Origin: Leptospira interrogans
GTDB taxonomy: Bacteria; Spirochaetota; Leptospiria; Leptospirales; Leptospiraceae
Length of the DNA: 64,000 nt
Assembly: GCF_900156205.1 (NCBI RefSeq)
Contig: NZ_FTNA01000021.1
Location: forward strand, 15,294 to 79,293
Direction: 5' to 3'
Of this stretch, positions 62,156 to 64,000 are shown piece by piece; the stretch's first letter is position 1; each line of letters starts with the position of its first letter. The notes under the pieces were generated by a model. That model made no database searches, was not told the origin of the DNA, and saw only the letters and a program-made list of their open reading frames with translations. A program made the position numbers and the translations under genes.

Positions 62156-64000
62156 TTAGTGGATCGGAGATAACACACATCTACCATCTCCTCCTAAACA
62201 CTGATTTACGGATGCGCTACTAGGATATTCTCCTGTACCTCTTCTATCTTCTCCTTCTCCAGTGCAATTTCTGTTAGAGATCATGGCATCCAAAGGATTG
62301 TGGTAGACCTGTCCTAACTGCATAGTTATAAGTAGAAGCAAAGTTCGATCCGGTCTTTCCAGGTTTGCAATTACCTGATTTGGATCCATTGTAGGTGTCA
62401 AAGTTTGTCTATATTGATCCAGTGACACCGAACGCCAGTTTGTTGACATTACCACCAATCCCTGAGAGGTCCTAAGAATTGGAACTGCATGTCCCACTAT
62501 AGTTCCATCAGGACGTTGTCGATCCATCATAGCCAACCAAAAACTTCCGGGGGGAGAATTGATGAGTGAGTTTATGTGAGTTATCATCTCAGGTCGAGTC
62601 TCAATCTCAGGAGAGACAATCCATTCATACTGAGGCAACATATACGCAGCAGTTGCCAATACCAACAACCTGAGTCCGATTAAGTCGACATTAAACATGA
62701 TAGGCAAATTTTCGATTATTAGATTTAAATCCGGATAACGTTGTCTAAACGAAATAAAAGGATCCGTATTAGGAGCCGTATCGAAGAAATAACCTCCTGC
62801 CGAAAGAGGTCCTTGAGAATGATACTCTTGTAGCTCCGCTAACATTTGAAAAGTCTGAAGTAAACAAACGCCACATACCCCACTTCTCTGAGCTGTAGGC
62901 GAAGCTGAAGTAGCTATTGCATAAAGTCTTTGAATCCATTCCTCAGTTAATTGAAAGTCAGGTGGTAAGGTTCTTTTGACTCTTCTATGTAGAATATTTT
63001 CTTTATTACCAGCTGGGCAATACTGATCTGTCTTTCCAAGATTAGAATACGTATAACGTGTCCAATCCAGTAAACTTTTATCAACTACAAACAAAGAAGT
63101 GGGACTATTCTTAGTATCCTTTTTGACAAAATCAGGCTTAGCTGCATAAGCAACTCCCCAATTGCTTCCATATCTGGTTACTCTGAGTAGGTTGCCTTTA
63201 TAATCTGTGATGATTCCTCCTTCATCCGTTTCAAAAAAGACATTCCAAAAAGCAGGATTATCTTTACTGATCGCTGCGTCACTACATAGTGCCCATGTCA
63301 CCCAATTCCATTGATTACCACCTACTTGAGAATACATACAGTAGAGAGAACCACTGATTGGATCATACTGAGCAAGATGCCCACTTTCAGGATTGTAGTA
63401 GAGAGGAGTTGTATTTTTATCTGAACCACCCCAGCGAATAAAATAACGTTCCTGTCCCTCAGTAGTTTGCAAATTCCAGGCTATAGAAGTTTGAATGCTA
63501 ATATTTCCGGGAGTGGCTACTGTTTTAATCCAATCATTCATGGAAGGATCTAAAGTATGATTGTATCTATCACCAGAATTTCTAGAGATATAGCCGTACC
63601 AATTATAATTCTTCAATCGATAAACCCCATCCGCAGTCCAAAAAGAATTGTCCTTTATGGTCCATCTCTGCAGAGGATCGTTGATCGTACAAGGTCTGAG
63701 GTGAACATAGTCCCAGTTTTTCTCTGCCTTAATTACTTTCTCTGGAGCAGTAATACATAACCACGTATTATTGATGTTATACGAAATTCTTTGAAACACG
63801 TCGTATCTTGCATTCATAACGTGCATTTGCCAACACTGTTCAATTATAATGTAACTTTCACCTCCGCTAAAATCAGGACCGTAACAAAACTTTCCTTCAC
63901 CGCTTACAATTACTTTGATTGGTTGGTCTTTTGGTGGATCGGTAGGTTTTTGAATAACCAAGTATTCAATTTTTGATGAAGCATCTACTGGAGTAGGATT
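62156..64000 (-). CDS. Virulence-Modifying (VM) protein, DUF1561/PF07598, 5' truncated
   Basis: The frame is open to the right edge, so the start and signal peptide lie outside; at least 614 residues remain. The N-terminal part visible, '[19 protein letters not shown]' with '[10 protein letters not shown]' and '[12 protein letters not shown]' (a QxW motif), is the ricin-B-like lectin region of the pathogen-specific Leptospira VM family. The C-terminal part ('[20 protein letters not shown]', '[20 protein letters not shown]', '[11 protein letters not shown]') is the conserved domain reported as a cytotoxic DNase in some members. Many cysteines suggest secretion. The family is expanded in highly pathogenic species. 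Toxicity of this copy is inferred from the family only. Confidence 0.93.
   Translation of the reverse strand, partial: NPTPVDASSKIEYLVIQKPTDPPKDQPIKVIVSGEGKFCYGPDFSGGESYIIIEQCWQMHVMNARYDVFQRISYNINNTWLCITAPEKVIKAEKNWDYVHLRPCTINDPLQRWTIKDNSFWTADGVYRLKNYNWYGYISRNSGDRYNHTLDPSMNDWIKTVATPGNISIQTSIAWNLQTTEGQERYFIRWGGSDKNTTPLYYNPESGHLAQYDPISGSLYCMYSQVGGNQWNWVTWALCSDAAISKDNPAFWNVFFETDEGGIITDYKGNLLRVTRYGSNWGVAYAAKPDFVKKDTKNSPTSLFVVDKSLLDWTRYTYSNLGKTDQYCPAGNKENILHRRVKRTLPPDFQLTEEWIQRLYAIATSASPTAQRSGVCGVCLLQTFQMLAELQEYHSQGPLSAGGYFFDTAPNTDPFISFRQRYPDLNLIIENLPIMFNVDLIGLRLLVLATAAYMLPQYEWIVSPEIETRPEMITHINSLINSPPGSFWLAMMDRQRPDGTIVGHAVPILRTSQGLVVMSTNWRSVSLDQYRQTLTPTMDPNQVIANLERPDRTLLLLITMQLGQVYHNPLDAMISNRNCTGEGEDRRGTGEYPSSASVNQCLGGDGRCVLSPIH

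Overview
The window is about 65% A+T and looks like a chromosome segment of a pathogenic Leptospira, close to L. interrogans. The evidence is a Virulence-Modifying (VM, DUF1561/PF07598) toxin-family gene at the right edge, spirochaete-type lipoproteins, a Leptospira-like informational operon, and AT-rich spacers full of small dispersed repeats. Species assignment is inference; no database was searched.

Layout. 1-5348: three forward genes, namely a 5'-truncated leucine-rich-repeat protein, a WGR-WGR-ATP-dependent DNA ligase, and a WG-repeat protein. 5349-6399: repeat-rich spacer. 6400-8104: a TPP riboswitch followed by thiC. 8105-8706: gene scrap yard with TPR, RRM and WG-repeat fragments. 8707-10820: a DUF1566 lipoprotein (reverse) and ppnP (forward). 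10821-12216: repeat-rich spacer. 12217-14777: reverse operon of ABC ATPase, ABC permease and a KDSR-like SDR. 15148-23511: reverse recC-recB-recD with overlapping ends, divergent from recQ (23616-25064). 25773-29183: a lipoprotein with an HExxH metallopeptidase motif and an SRPBCC protein. 29566-34299: a DUF3800 remnant, a YyaL/DUF255 thioredoxin-fold protein, and a divergent TolC-family protein. 35285-39781: gltB with a strong terminator. 40203-44433: a hypothetical protein, a rhomboid gene broken by two compensating frameshifts, and a small hypothetical protein. 45201-54742: the reverse transcription/translation operon rimP-nusA-infB-rbfA-truB-rpsO-pnp-M16 protease. 54958-58455: a lipoprotein, the NAD(P)HX repair enzyme and a membrane protein. 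58458-60949: accessory genes, comprising an ArsN2-like acetyltransferase, a Phd/PIN toxin-antitoxin pair and an exported hypothetical protein. 60950-62155: repeat-rich spacer. 62156-64000: the VM protein, whose start lies beyond the window.

The least explained content is in the spacers. At least five small repeat families recur: R1 (TA-flanked, inverted-repeat MITE), R2 (about 175-bp inverted-repeat MITE), R3 (about 90-bp AT-rich double hairpin), R4 (a three-stem element whose stems differ in sequence but keep pairing), and R5 (clusters of a 14-mer close to GTGGGAACTACTAC). R4 is my best candidate for an undescribed structured element or RNA. The names R1-R5 are mine.

Functional themes are DNA repair (WGR-ligase, RecBCD, RecQ), envelope and secretion (TolC, lipoproteins, ABC exporter, rhomboid), thiamine, glutamate and NAD(P) metabolism, and the core translation machinery.
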